A DNA stretch of 49,524 nt from Promethearchaeota archaeon (GTDB lineage Archaea; Asgardarchaeota; Lokiarchaeia; Sigyniarchaeales; SOKP01). The notes beneath the pieces are model-generated. The model saw only the letters and a program-made list of their open reading frames with translations, was not told where the DNA came from and did not search any database. The DNA lies in the NCBI GenBank assembly GCA_019058295.1, contig JAHPZI010000020.1, positions 42,632-92,155 of the forward strand, in the 5' to 3' direction. Both the position numbers and the translations under genes were made by a program. Positions within the stretch are counted from its first letter, which is position 1, and every line of letters begins with the position of its first letter. Shown here piece after piece: positions 41,495 to 49,524 of this stretch.

Positions 41495-42391
41495 TTAATC
41501 AGAATTAAATCTTGGGTCATTTTTAATTAATTTCATAGCTTTTAAAACACTTTTTTCCTTATCTTTAATTTCTAACATTAAATCAAAATTAAAATCTAAA
41601 GTGTTTTTAATAAATTGCTCAAAATGGTTAAGATCAATTTCATTTGCATGATTTCCTTTTTTTCCACCTACTTTTTGACTACTGTAGTGCACAATTGGGA
41701 TGCCATCTTCATCATACCAAGTTTTAAAAAATAATTTAAATGCTTCTGAGAGGGATTCACCAGAGTTGAAACACTCATGGTGATAAACATCTAGAACAAT
41801 TGGAATTTCTGTTTTTTTATGAATTTGAAGGCAGTCATTTAAATTATAGCTTTTTTCATCATTTTCTATAATTAATCTACGTTTGATATTATCGTCTAAA
41901 GAGTTATATCTCTTAATAAATCGGTTAATACTTTCTTGTTTATTTTGATAAACACCACCCACATGAATTTGAATTTTTGCTTTTGAATCTAATTCCATTA
42001 AATCTAATACTTCTACATGATAAGCAAGGTCGAGAAGACTATTTTTATATACCTTCTGATTAATTGAATTTAGAACCGTATATTGCCCTGGATGCATGGT
42101 TATTCTCATTTTATTTTTTTTAATAAATTGGCCAATTTGCCAAAAATCTGACTTGAAATACTTCTGCCAATAAAAGTTCATTATCGAATGGGACGCAAAA
42201 GGAATAAGATCTGAGGTAATTCTAAAAAAATGGATTCGATTCTCTTTATTATACTTTAAAATATTTAATAGGCAATCCAGATTGGATTTTATTATTTCTT
42301 TAAGTCTTTTTTCTGAATAATTTTTTAATCTGAATGTTCTGCTACTTCTACAATCCAATGATAAATTAATACATGGATAACCAATCTTCAT
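41495..42391 (-). CDS. uvsE: UV damage endonuclease UvsE/UvdE
   Basis: This 298-residue protein matches the UVDE family of TIM-barrel DNA repair endonucleases that nick 5' of UV photoproducts. Supporting segments are IGYPCINLSL at the N-terminus, NLDCLLNILKYN near 40, FRITSDLIPFASH near 57, RITMHPGQY near 97, IHVGGVYQNK near 142, RLIIENDEKSY near 169 and PIVLDVYHHE near 193, which supply the metal-ligating His, Glu and Asp residues. The length is typical. It is 13 bp downstream of the membrane protein gene on the same strand. Presence in an anaerobe-type genome is not unusual. Confidence 0.9.
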   Translation of the reverse strand: MKIGYPCINLSLDCRSSRTFRLKNYSEKRLKEIIKSNLDCLLNILKYNKENRIHFFRITSDLIPFASHSIMNFYWQKYFKSDFWQIGQFIKKNKMRITMHPGQYTVLNSINQKVYKNSLLDLAYHVEVLDLMELDSKAKIQIHVGGVYQNKQESINRFIKRYNSLDDNIKRRLIIENDEKSYNLNDCLQIHKKTEIPIVLDVYHHECFNSGESLSEAFKLFFKTWYDEDGIPIVHYSSQKVGGKKGNHANEIDLNHFEQFIKNTLDFNFDLMLEIKDKEKSVLKAMKLIKNDPRFNSD

Positions 42392-42404
42392 TTTTAGATA
42401 TTTT

Positions 42405-42911
42405 TTATAATTGGTAATAATATGTTATTCCATATTGTCCAGTTAAAGAATCTTGGAATATTGGCAGCCTGGGCGGAAGATACGTGAATAAAATAAATAA
42501 AAAGGCTAGAAAAATGATTAATATAAGGGAGATATTTGATATTATATTTGGTTGTTCATTAGAAATCATTATCTTATAACTTAAGATATGTCCAATTACG
42601 ATTGCTAAAATAAAAATCAATATATCCATAATTAATAAATGAGTCCCTAAAATCGCAGTATATGAATAAAAAAGGATAATAATAGACGCAGAAAAAGTAT
42701 AGGCTGCGATCATTTTAGCAAATATAAAATTATTAATACTTTCTTTTATAAATTTGTATTCAATCGGAGAAAAGAATAAAATTGGCCAGAAACCCAATTT
42801 TAAATGCTCCCATACACTTTCATTTACTCCGGCTATGGCTCCAACAGGATAGAAATATCCTGATAATTCAAATAAAAAATGTAGAAAAGATCCTACAATT
42901 AAGACAAACAA
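42405..42911 (-). CDS. Small polytopic membrane protein (DUF6512-like)
   Basis: This 168-residue protein has about five hydrophobic helices. The first covers roughly residues 1-28, the others lie near 45-60, 67-90, 95-112 and 122-145. A conserved-looking ESVWEHLKLGFWPILFF segment after the first helix resembles DUF6512 membrane proteins. No function is known. It could be co-transcribed with uvsE, which follows closely, but their roles look unrelated. The start is the first ATG; no Shine-Dalgarno is evident. Confidence 0.6.
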   Translation of the reverse strand: MFVLIVGSFLHFLFELSGYFYPVGAIAGVNESVWEHLKLGFWPILFFSPIEYKFIKESINNFIFAKMIAAYTFSASIIILFYSYTAILGTHLLIMDILIFILAIVIGHILSYKIMISNEQPNIISNISLILIIFLAFLFILFTYLPPRLPIFQDSLTGQYGITYYYQL

Positions 42912-42994
42912 AACACTAAATAATTCCCATTTTAGTATATCATTTTCTATTATTTTTCACCTTTTTGAAATAAAATTAAAAGAAAAAAGACTTA

Positions 42995-43816
42995 TTATTT
43001 TTTCTTCTTCGGGAACCAAGGGATAAATGCACTAGTTCTACGTTTATAATCAGCATATTCATCATCACCTTCAAATCTCTTGTTTAGTAATTTAACTCCC
43101 GAAACCTTGATAATCTGAATAGTGATATAAATTGGGGCAAAAATTGTTATAAATCCCCAAGGAACAGCTAAGGCAATAATGAATAAACCCCACCACATCG
43201 TTACTTCACCAAAATAATTAGGATGTTGAGTATATTTCCATAAACCCTGATCCAAGACCTTTTTTGTTCTATTAGGTGTGTGTAAGAATTTATAAAGCTG
43301 ATAATCTCCAACTGTTTCAAAATAAAATCCAAGTATCCATATTAATATTCCTAATACTAGAGTTATGAATGCTAAATCAAAAAAAGATATAGTTAGAGGA
43401 GGGATTTCACTTGCATTTATCCATAAAACTGGAAAGACCACAATAAAGATTACTAATCCTTGAAATAGATAGATCTTAGTAAAACTCTTAATAAATACAC
43501 TTTTTCCAGCTTCTTTCCATCTCTTTCTCATTGCAGCATACCGATAATCTTCTGGTTTTCCATGGTTCCTTATGTATACATATGTAGATAATCTTATGGA
43601 CCATAATAGTACTAAAATCGTTACAATTAGTTTCCGCAATGATAAAGTTCCATTCCAGAGAAAATCTAATATAAAACTAGTAAAAGCCACTACAAAGTAC
43701 CCTGGACCATAAAAAATGTCCATAATTGCATTATTTTTTTTAATAGTTCCTACTATACATGCTATTAAAATATATAGAAACAATGCGGCTGCTGAAAATA
43801 AAATATTCCATAACAT
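42995..43816 (-). CDS. DUF1295 / steroid 5-alpha-reductase-like membrane protein
   Basis: This 273-residue polytopic protein belongs to the DUF1295/ICMT-like group. It has several membrane helices and the typical C-terminal block LWKYTQHPNYFGEVTMWWG near residue 190, followed by DEYADYKRRTSAFIPWFPKK at the end. The HPNYFGE segment in such proteins binds NADPH or SAM-type cofactors. Related enzymes reduce or methylate lipid or steroid-like substrates; in archaea an isoprenoid lipid is a possible substrate, which is speculation. The gene lies between the beta-helix acyltransferase-like pair and the DUF6512-like gene, all on the minus strand. Confidence 0.82.
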   Translation of the reverse strand: MLWNILFSAAALFLYILIACIVGTIKKNNAIMDIFYGPGYFVVAFTSFILDFLWNGTLSLRKLIVTILVLLWSIRLSTYVYIRNHGKPEDYRYAAMRKRWKEAGKSVFIKSFTKIYLFQGLVIFIVVFPVLWINASEIPPLTISFFDLAFITLVLGILIWILGFYFETVGDYQLYKFLHTPNRTKKVLDQGLWKYTQHPNYFGEVTMWWGLFIIALAVPWGFITIFAPIYITIQIIKVSGVKLLNKRFEGDDEYADYKRRTSAFIPWFPKKKK

Positions 43817-43934
43817 AAGAATCCCTATGAATAATTATTATGATTTATTATTTATTCTAACTCATAATAAACTATAAATGATAATAAGAGGAATTGAATA
43901 ATACCTAAGTTAAAATATAAAAATTATTATAATT

Positions 43935-44795
43935 TTATACTAAATCCTTTTTATCTTCATCAATAATAACTTCTGTTTTGGCTTCGAATTTTTTTTCTTG
44001 ATCAACATCTCTTTTAAATATCAATCCTCTGCGTAATTCTGCATATTTATTTTGCTTTAATTTTATACCTGGGATTCCAAAATAAATCCATCCTGGTTCC
44101 AAAATTTGATTAAGGTTAGTACTTGAAAGAGCTCCAATAATCGTATCTTTTCCGATTATTGTACCGGGGGATATACTAGAGACGCCTCCTATCACGCTAT
44201 AATCATCGAAAAATACTCTCCTAATTATTAAATATTTCCCTACAACCATTGAGCTCATAACAACCGCACCTTGTCCAACAGTCACTTTCCGTCCAAAACT
44301 AACAAAATCAAAATCAACCCACGCATCATATAAATGACTAGTAAAGTCAATTTTCGTACCAAACCATCTAAATGCTAAAGTATCTATCCAAGGGAGAGGA
44401 CAATTGTTCATTAACCAAGCATTCAGTTTTTTTAATTCTGTTCTGAGGCACCAAAACTCAAAATCCTTATTTCCTTTCTCTGCTAAGAAGACGCCCTCTT
44501 TTGGCTTATGAATCAAATTAAGTAAAATTAAAAACAATTTACTTAATATTGCACTGGTAAATATGAAGATAAAATAGGAACAAAAGATCATTATTGGCAA
44601 CATTAGCATTACGATGATCCAATTATTAATATGAAAGGCAAAACCATACCAGCACATCCCTAAAAACAATCCACTGAGCCAAAAAATGGGGAGATAAATA
44701 ATTAGAATTTTAATACTAACTCGCGAAATTGCGCTTGAAGTAGTAAAATCAATTAAAAAATCATTATGATCCACAATTTCTGTTTTTTCTGTCAT
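43935..44795 (-). CDS. Membrane-linked left-handed beta-helix acyltransferase-like protein 2
   Basis: This 286-residue protein has two or more N-terminal membrane helices (about 28-50 and 58-90). An amphipathic region follows, then a left-handed beta-helix made of hexapeptide-like repeats at about 155-235 (VGQGAVVMSS, VVGKYLIIRR, VISPGTIIGKDTIIGALSS patterns). It closes with WIYFGIPGIKLK, the GxPA-like turn common to hexapeptide acyltransferases. It is a clear paralog of the next gene upstream (14-bp gap). Such layouts occur in transferase modules that build surface or storage polymers. The donor and acceptor are unknown. It lacks an obvious catalytic His in the middle repeats, so activity is uncertain. 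Confidence 0.7.
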   Translation of the reverse strand: MTEKTEIVDHNDFLIDFTTSSAISRVSIKILIIYLPIFWLSGLFLGMCWYGFAFHINNWIIVMLMLPIMIFCSYFIFIFTSAILSKLFLILLNLIHKPKEGVFLAEKGNKDFEFWCLRTELKKLNAWLMNNCPLPWIDTLAFRWFGTKIDFTSHLYDAWVDFDFVSFGRKVTVGQGAVVMSSMVVGKYLIIRRVFFDDYSVIGGVSSISPGTIIGKDTIIGALSSTNLNQILEPGWIYFGIPGIKLKQNKYAELRRGLIFKRDVDQEKKFEAKTEVIIDEDKKDLV

Positions 44796-44809
44796 CTTTT
44801 CTTAATTTT

Positions 44810-45715
44810 TTAAATTTTGTTTAATTCTTCCTTTATTTTATTATATTTTTCTCTTAGATTTTTATCTTTTTCCATATTTTCTTCATCAATTTTCAAATAT
44901 TCCATAATTCTTTTCTTAAAAATTCTTCTTAAAGGGACACCAAAATAATAATTATTTCCTTTTAGAATACTATGTTTTGTTGCTCCAGCTAAGGGGAATA
45001 AATATGAATTATCTCCTATAGAGACGCCAGGAGCAACGCAATTGAGTCCCGCAGTAGTGACATTGTCTCCTAATTTAATTTTAAAATAAGATATATTACC
45101 AAAAATTCCTTCAACTGAATGAGAACTAAAACCGCAATTCACACCAATATAAGAATTATCCCCAACTTCAATAAATCTATCCGCACCAAATTGTTCTTCT
45201 ATTGTTGTTCCTTTACCAATCTTATTAGTGCCTACGAAATTATAGAGCCAGTTTATTAACCATGGAAATGGCCCTTTTATAATAGCACTCTTGGGATATT
45301 TAATCATAAATGAACGAATATTATAGTAATTTAATGTTTTACTATTTATATTTCTAGGTAAGATTCCTTCTTTACTAGGGGATATCTTTTCTGTAATTCT
45401 CCAAAACCATCGAGTAATTAAACCCATAATGAAGAGATGAATTAAATAACAAAATATAATTAATAAAGGCGTTAAAATCAACGCTAATAACGAATTTATA
45501 TCTATAAATAAAGTGTAAAAACTTTTTGTGTCTAAAAAATAAGGTACAAAAAAATATCTTAAATAAAGTATTAATATAATGCTTGGTATGGAAAAAGAAG
45601 CTAAAAAAATTATGAAAAAAGCAAACAAATACCAATGAAATTGAAGATTGACCTCTTGTCTTTTTAAATCTTCATTGAGTTCCTTTTCAACTATTCTTTT
45701 TTCATCAATTCCCAT
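44810..45715 (-). CDS. Membrane-linked left-handed beta-helix acyltransferase-like protein 1
   Basis: This 301-residue paralog of the preceding entry has two long hydrophobic segments (about 27-55 and 68-102). Residues about 160-255 form a left-handed beta-helix with repeats such as IEVGDNSYIGVNCG, IKLGDNVTTAGLNCVAPG and VSIGDNSYLFPLAG. It ends in NYYFGVPLRRIF. A histidine in GFSSHSVEG near 194 is at a place where hexapeptide acyltransferases often have their catalytic base. The tandem arrangement suggests a duplication and possibly a heteromeric enzyme. The charged C-terminal tail is a likely coil. Confidence 0.7.
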   Translation of the reverse strand: MGIDEKRIVEKELNEDLKRQEVNLQFHWYLFAFFIIFLASFSIPSIILILYLRYFFVPYFLDTKSFYTLFIDINSLLALILTPLLIIFCYLIHLFIMGLITRWFWRITEKISPSKEGILPRNINSKTLNYYNIRSFMIKYPKSAIIKGPFPWLINWLYNFVGTNKIGKGTTIEEQFGADRFIEVGDNSYIGVNCGFSSHSVEGIFGNISYFKIKLGDNVTTAGLNCVAPGVSIGDNSYLFPLAGATKHSILKGNNYYFGVPLRRIFKKRIMEYLKIDEENMEKDKNLREKYNKIKEELNKI

Positions 45716-46179
45716 TTTTATTTAACAATAAAATTAAACTGATTTTAATCTTTATAAATGATTTATATTAAAAAATTTGCTTTGATTACAGAAAAAAATT
45801 TTAGCCTTAATGTTAAGTTCTTTTAAATTTTCCAAATTAAAAAATATGCCGAATTTTCAACTAAAAATTATTAATTCAGTTAACTTTTTTTGTTTAAATA
45901 TAGTTGTTATTATTATTTTAATTAAAATAGACGACAAAAAACAAGATTAAATTTTATTATCAATAAAAATTAATACTTAAAAATTTTTCAATTTATTGGA
46001 CCTATAAATTAGGTAAAAACCAAAAATAGAGCCATTATTAAACCAAAAACATCAATTTTTAAAAAACATAAAATAATTATTACATTTATTATAAATATAA
46101 GGCGTAAAATGAATATTTTTCTTCAAAATATGCCGACAAAATCTAAAATAAAAATTACATTGTGAATATTGGAGATATC
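45716..46179. other. 464-bp AT-rich intergenic region before the ribonucleotide reductase gene
   Basis: No gene, RNA or strong repeat was found. The region is extremely AT-rich with several short A and T runs, as in archaeal promoters. A ten-base motif AATATGCCGA appears twice, near 45844 and 46128. It separates divergent genes and should hold both promoters. A usable GGAG (46171-46174) lies five bases before the ATG at 46180. No cobalamin riboswitch-like structure was recognised. Confidence 0.4.
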
Positions 46180-48417
46180 ATGACAAATAACTCATTCTCA
46201 TTGATAGATTTATATCCAAAATACGTGATTAACTCTAAAGGTGAGAAGAAACCATTTGATGAAAATAACATCGCTAAAATCCTCAATAAAGAAACTGGTT
46301 TAGATATGAGTATCGCTGAGAAGGTTGCTGAGGATGTTATCCGTAAAATTATTGGCCTTGGAATGGATGAAATTACAACCAATTATATCCGAGAGCTTGT
46401 ATGTGTCGAATTGACGCAGCGTGGTATGAATAAATACAGAAATCTATTCGCAAGAGCAATAAATCTCGAAAATATCAATTTTAAGCTTTCTGAAGAATTT
46501 ATTGATGATTATAAAACTAAAACGCCAAATTGGGGCCCTATTGGATATTTTACTTATAAAAGAACCTATGCTCGAATAATTGAAGCTAAAAATCGTAAAG
46601 AAGAATTTTGGGAAACCGTTAGAAGAGTAGTAGAAGGATGCTATTCTGTCCAAAAAGAGCATTGTATTAAGCTTTCTTTGCCCTGGAGTGATAAAAAAGC
46701 TCAAAAATCTGCGCAAAAGATGTATGATAAGATTTGGAACTTTAAAATGTTGCCTCCAGGAAGAGGGTTGTGGATGATGGGTACTGAATTTATAGCTCGA
46801 CATGGTTCAATGGCTCTTAATAATTGTGGCTTTGCTTCAACAGAAGATATCGATCTTAAATATACTAAAGCATTTGAGTTTGTCATGGACGCATTAATGC
46901 TTGGTGTAGGGGTAGGTTTTGATACAAAAGGAGCTGGAAAAATTAAGATTAAGAAACCTCAAGAGGGTCATTTTGATTTTCAGCTTCCCGATAGCCGGGA
47001 AGGTTGGGTTGAAGCGCTCAAATTAACATTGGAAGCTTATTTCTTAGGCAAACAACTTCCGAAACATGATTTTTCGAAGATTCGCCCTGCAGGTGAACCA
47101 ATAAGAGGTTTTGGTGGGATTGCGTCAGGGCCAGAACCGTTAAAATCAATGTTGGAAAATGTTTCGAAAATTTTGGAAGCCCGAATAGGTCAGACTATCA
47201 CATCAATAGATATTTTAGATATAATGAATCTTATTGGAAAATGCGTTGTAGCTGGAAATGTGAGAAGGAGCGCTGAGATTGCTTTAGGAAATCCGACAGA
47301 TTTAGATTTTATTACATGCAAACAAGACAAAGAAAAACTTTATTCTCATAGATGGGCAAGCAATAATAGTGTATTTGCCGTAAAAGGTCTTGATTATTCA
47401 TTTATAGCAGACCAGCTTGCTGTAAATGGTGAGCCTGGTGTTTTTTGGTTGGAGAATGCAAAGGCATATTCACGAATGGGAGATCCACCTGATAATAAGG
47501 ATAAAAAAGCAGCAGGTGTTAATCCTTGTGGAGAACAGACATTAGAATCATTTGAATTGTGCTGTTTAGTGGAAACATTTCCTTCAAGACATGATTCCTA
47601 CCAGGAATTTCAAGAAACATTGAAGTATGCATATCTATATGCCAAATCGGTTACTTTAGTGAATACACATTGGAAAGAGACTAATGCTGTTATGTTAAAA
47701 AATCGACGAATGGGCATTTCTCAAACTGGTATCATTGAAGCCTTTGTGAAACATGGACGCAGAAAAATGCTTGAGTGGTGTGATAAAGGTTACGATTACC
47801 TGAGACGATTAGACGAAACATATTCTGGTTGGCTCTGTATTCCTAAGTCCATTAAGTTAACAACTGTAAAACCAAGTGGAACTGTAAGCTTACTCCCTGG
47901 TGTTCCGCCTGGTATCCATTATCCTCATTCTGAATATTACATTCGGAGAGTAAGAATCTCAAAGAACTCAGATTTGGTTGAACCAATAAAAACCGCAGGA
48001 TATTACATTGAAGATGATTTATATTCAGATAATTCTTATGTGATTGAATTTCCTATACATGAAGAATATTTTGATCGCTCTAAGAATGATGTTTCCATCT
48101 GGGAACAAGCAGAAAACGCTGCTGCTTATCAAAAGTATTGGTCTGATAATCAAGTCTCGATTACGATTACTTTCAACCCTGAATTGGAGGCTAGCCAGAT
48201 TAAACACGTACTTGAATGTTATGAAGATAAACTAAAAAGCGTAAGTTTCTTACCTATAAAAGAACATGGTTATAAACAAGCCCCATACGAGGAAATTTCA
48301 AAAGAAAAATATGAAGAACTGATTTCTAAACTTAAACCTTTCACGCTGGATGAGACAACGGATAGGGTTATAGGAGAGAAGTTTTGCGATTCAGATAGAT
48401 GTGAAATTCGATTCTAA
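46180..48417 (+). CDS. nrdJ: Adenosylcobalamin-dependent (class II) ribonucleoside-triphosphate reductase, NrdJ-like
   Basis: This protein of about 745 residues is a monomeric-type class II ribonucleotide reductase. An N-terminal ATP-cone-like domain (about 10-95, VINSKGEKKPFDENNI) is followed by the barrel with PPGRGLWMMGT near 196 and NNCGFAS near 217 (first redox Cys). NPCGEQTLESFELCCLVE near 448 carries the thiyl Cys and the second redox Cys, and KPSGTVSLLPGVPPG near 567 binds substrate phosphates. The C-terminal CDSDRC pair reduces the active site. It makes dNTPs without oxygen, needing vitamin B12. The ATG at 46180 with GGAG five bases upstream is preferred to the GTG at 46162. Confidence 0.93.
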   Translation: MTNNSFSLIDLYPKYVINSKGEKKPFDENNIAKILNKETGLDMSIAEKVAEDVIRKIIGLGMDEITTNYIRELVCVELTQRGMNKYRNLFARAINLENINFKLSEEFIDDYKTKTPNWGPIGYFTYKRTYARIIEAKNRKEEFWETVRRVVEGCYSVQKEHCIKLSLPWSDKKAQKSAQKMYDKIWNFKMLPPGRGLWMMGTEFIARHGSMALNNCGFASTEDIDLKYTKAFEFVMDALMLGVGVGFDTKGAGKIKIKKPQEGHFDFQLPDSREGWVEALKLTLEAYFLGKQLPKHDFSKIRPAGEPIRGFGGIASGPEPLKSMLENVSKILEARIGQTITSIDILDIMNLIGKCVVAGNVRRSAEIALGNPTDLDFITCKQDKEKLYSHRWASNNSVFAVKGLDYSFIADQLAVNGEPGVFWLENAKAYSRMGDPPDNKDKKAAGVNPCGEQTLESFELCCLVETFPSRHDSYQEFQETLKYAYLYAKSVTLVNTHWKETNAVMLKNRRMGISQTGIIEAFVKHGRRKMLEWCDKGYDYLRRLDETYSGWLCIPKSIKLTTVKPSGTVSLLPGVPPGIHYPHSEYYIRRVRISKNSDLVEPIKTAGYYIEDDLYSDNSYVIEFPIHEEYFDRSKNDVSIWEQAENAAAYQKYWSDNQVSITITFNPELEASQIKHVLECYEDKLKSVSFLPIKEHGYKQAPYEEISKEKYEELISKLKPFTLDETTDRVIGEKFCDSDRCEIRF

Positions 48418-48572
48418 TTTCCAAAGATATATCATTTTTTCCATTTTTCAATTTTGAGTAATATTTAACAATTCTTTCTCTTCTTTTTAAGAAAAATTTT
48501 ATATGATAAACAATAGAATTTCCTTGTAAGAGGATATCTAAATAAAATATTGTATTTATTACGTTTTGGATT

Positions 48573-49424
48573 ATGAATATCTGGATTCTAGACAGTGAAT
48601 CGGGCATTAAATTGCTGTATAAGTCATTCCTAAGAACAAATATTGATGAATATCTAGTATCTGGTTTATTATCGGCTTTTAATCAATTTACTATGACTGA
48701 ATTTCACCAACCCATCGAATCACTCGAAATGGGCGGATTTAGATGGATCTACTTATTAGAGCCCGACTGTAATTTGTTATTTGTTGTAGCTGATGCGAAA
48801 AATGTAAGTACTGAAAAAATCAAAAGTAAATTAAATGTTATTAAAAATTCTTTTATCAATGATTATAAACATGTTTGGTTAAAAAGAGGAAAGACTTGGA
48901 CCGGTGATATCAATGTTTTTTTACCATTTATGGAGGTAATTGAAAATTATTATTATGAATGGGAAGATGCTGAAATCGTATTACAACTAGCGGATTTCTT
49001 TGAGCTTTTAGGAATTTTTCAACAATTATTTAATTTAATAAATACAACCATAAAAATTAAGATACAGGAGGAAAAAAGAGAAAATTTATATAACCGCATT
49101 GAAGCTCTTTTTGAAAATTTTAAAAATCGTGAAGATATAAAAGATGATATTGAGTTAATGAAATTTTCATTTTCAAGAGAATCAGGTTTTGCTATTATGG
49201 ATATCGATCATACTGCCTGCGATCCGATAATGGTTAGAGATACATTAATTAAATTTGTTGTGGATGTTACAGATATCATTAAACAAGAAGTGGGAGAAGA
49301 TTTAAGTTTAAAATATTACCGCGAAGGTAATATATATCATTATATTTTTAGTAACTTGAAAAAATTAAAAAGCCTTAATTTAGATATGCTTTTTATAAAG
49401 CTCTTTTTATTAATAGAGTTCTGA
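48573..49424 (+). CDS. Longin-like domain protein
   Basis: This 283-residue protein begins with a longin-type fold pattern: NIWILDSESGIKLLYKSF, then VSGLLSAFNQF near 30, ESLEMGGFRWIYL near 48 and LLFVVADAK near 67. This is the order seen in roadblock/longin domains of vesicle-trafficking and GTPase-regulator proteins. The middle and C-terminal parts (about 130-283) are helix-rich without known motifs and have many acidic and aromatic residues. Longin proteins are abundant in Asgard archaea and usually pair with small GTPases; here the nearest GTPase is 13 kb away. The ATG has no clear Shine-Dalgarno sequence. Confidence 0.7.
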   Translation: MNIWILDSESGIKLLYKSFLRTNIDEYLVSGLLSAFNQFTMTEFHQPIESLEMGGFRWIYLLEPDCNLLFVVADAKNVSTEKIKSKLNVIKNSFINDYKHVWLKRGKTWTGDINVFLPFMEVIENYYYEWEDAEIVLQLADFFELLGIFQQLFNLINTTIKIKIQEEKRENLYNRIEALFENFKNREDIKDDIELMKFSFSRESGFAIMDIDHTACDPIMVRDTLIKFVVDVTDIIKQEVGEDLSLKYYREGNIYHYIFSNLKKLKSLNLDMLFIKLFLLIEF

Positions 49425-49473
49425 AAAGAAGCTATTGAAATGGATAAATATATAGAAAAAAAATTTTTTAAAT

Positions 49474-49524
49474 TTAAAATTCATTTGGCATTTTCTTAAG
49501 CTCTGCGAGAGAGAACACAGGTCC
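49474..49524 (-). CDS. Possible C-terminal end of a minus-strand gene (partial)
   Basis: Read on the minus strand from the window edge, one frame gives PVFSLAELKKMPNEF followed by TAA at 49476-49474, and then a T-rich tract (plus-strand A run near 49456-49463), as at other gene ends here. The stretch is less AT-rich than intergenic DNA nearby. It is too short to identify and may be chance. Confidence 0.3.
   Translation of the reverse strand, partial: GPVFSLAELKKMPNEF

Noticed and set aside
45375..45635. Phe-rich minus-strand frame inside the acyltransferase-like gene
   Set aside because: It is contained in the larger coding region in a different frame and reflects AT-rich codons.
45716..46179. 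Cobalamin riboswitch upstream of the B12-dependent ribonucleotide reductase
   Set aside because: I could not see the conserved B12-box or any long-range stems. The stretch is simply AT-rich, and such riboswitches are not expected in this kind of archaeon.
48044..48235. Plus-strand frame inside nrdJ
   Set aside because: It overlaps the long, well-supported ribonucleotide reductase frame and has no independent evidence.

Overview
The window reads as low-GC archaeal DNA, most probably from an Asgard archaeon of the Lokiarchaeia type. The support is a Ras/Rab-like small GTPase with a C-terminal zinc ribbon (34909-35691), a longin-like protein (48573-49424), an Asgard-looking zinc-finger protein (35965-36813), frequent GTG/TTG starts behind GGTG-type Shine-Dalgarno sequences, T-rich intergenic ends, and secreted proteins with archaeal-type anchors. 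No tRNA, rRNA, CRISPR array or transposon was recognised. All names come from reading motifs, not from a database search.

Layout. 1-2966 (minus): a very large secreted parallel beta-helix protein with glycine-rich repeats, broken by a one-base frameshift near 569 and continuing past the window edge. 3205-5693 (plus): a TatD-like hydrolase and an ADP-forming acyl-CoA synthetase alpha-like protein. 5718-11406 (minus): a saccharopine-dehydrogenase-like protein, an N-acyl-D-amino-acid deacylase-like amidohydrolase and two overlapping HdrD-like iron-sulfur proteins, one of which has lost the cysteines of a CCG domain. 11642-14314 (minus): a membrane-anchored surface protein with three Ig-like repeats.

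14454-34684 is a redox island. On the plus strand it holds three tandem pairs of a VAO/PCMH-type FAD oxidoreductase and a two-CCG-domain HdrD-like protein. Between them lie an acetyl-CoA-synthase-related protein coupled to a CooC-type ATPase, a radical SAM enzyme and a ureohydrolase-fold protein. A winged-helix/ferredoxin protein is convergent with CooC. On the minus strand five genes of the benzoyl-CoA reductase/2-hydroxyacyl-CoA dehydratase family are arranged as three B-like and two C-like subunits, with no ATP-dependent activator in the window. A reasonable but unproven reading is that flavin/iron-sulfur pairs oxidise substrates and pass electrons to iron-sulfur carriers, while the Bcr/Hgd-type proteins carry out radical reductions or dehydrations of CoA thioesters.

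34909-49424 is more mixed: the GTPase, the zinc protein, a cobalamin-binding protein tightly linked to a MacB/FtsX-like ABC transporter, a divergent AMP-forming ligase, a UV-damage endonuclease, two membrane proteins, two paralogous left-handed beta-helix membrane acyltransferase-like proteins, an adenosylcobalamin-dependent ribonucleotide reductase and the longin-like protein. A minus-strand gene may end at 49474 and run off the right edge.
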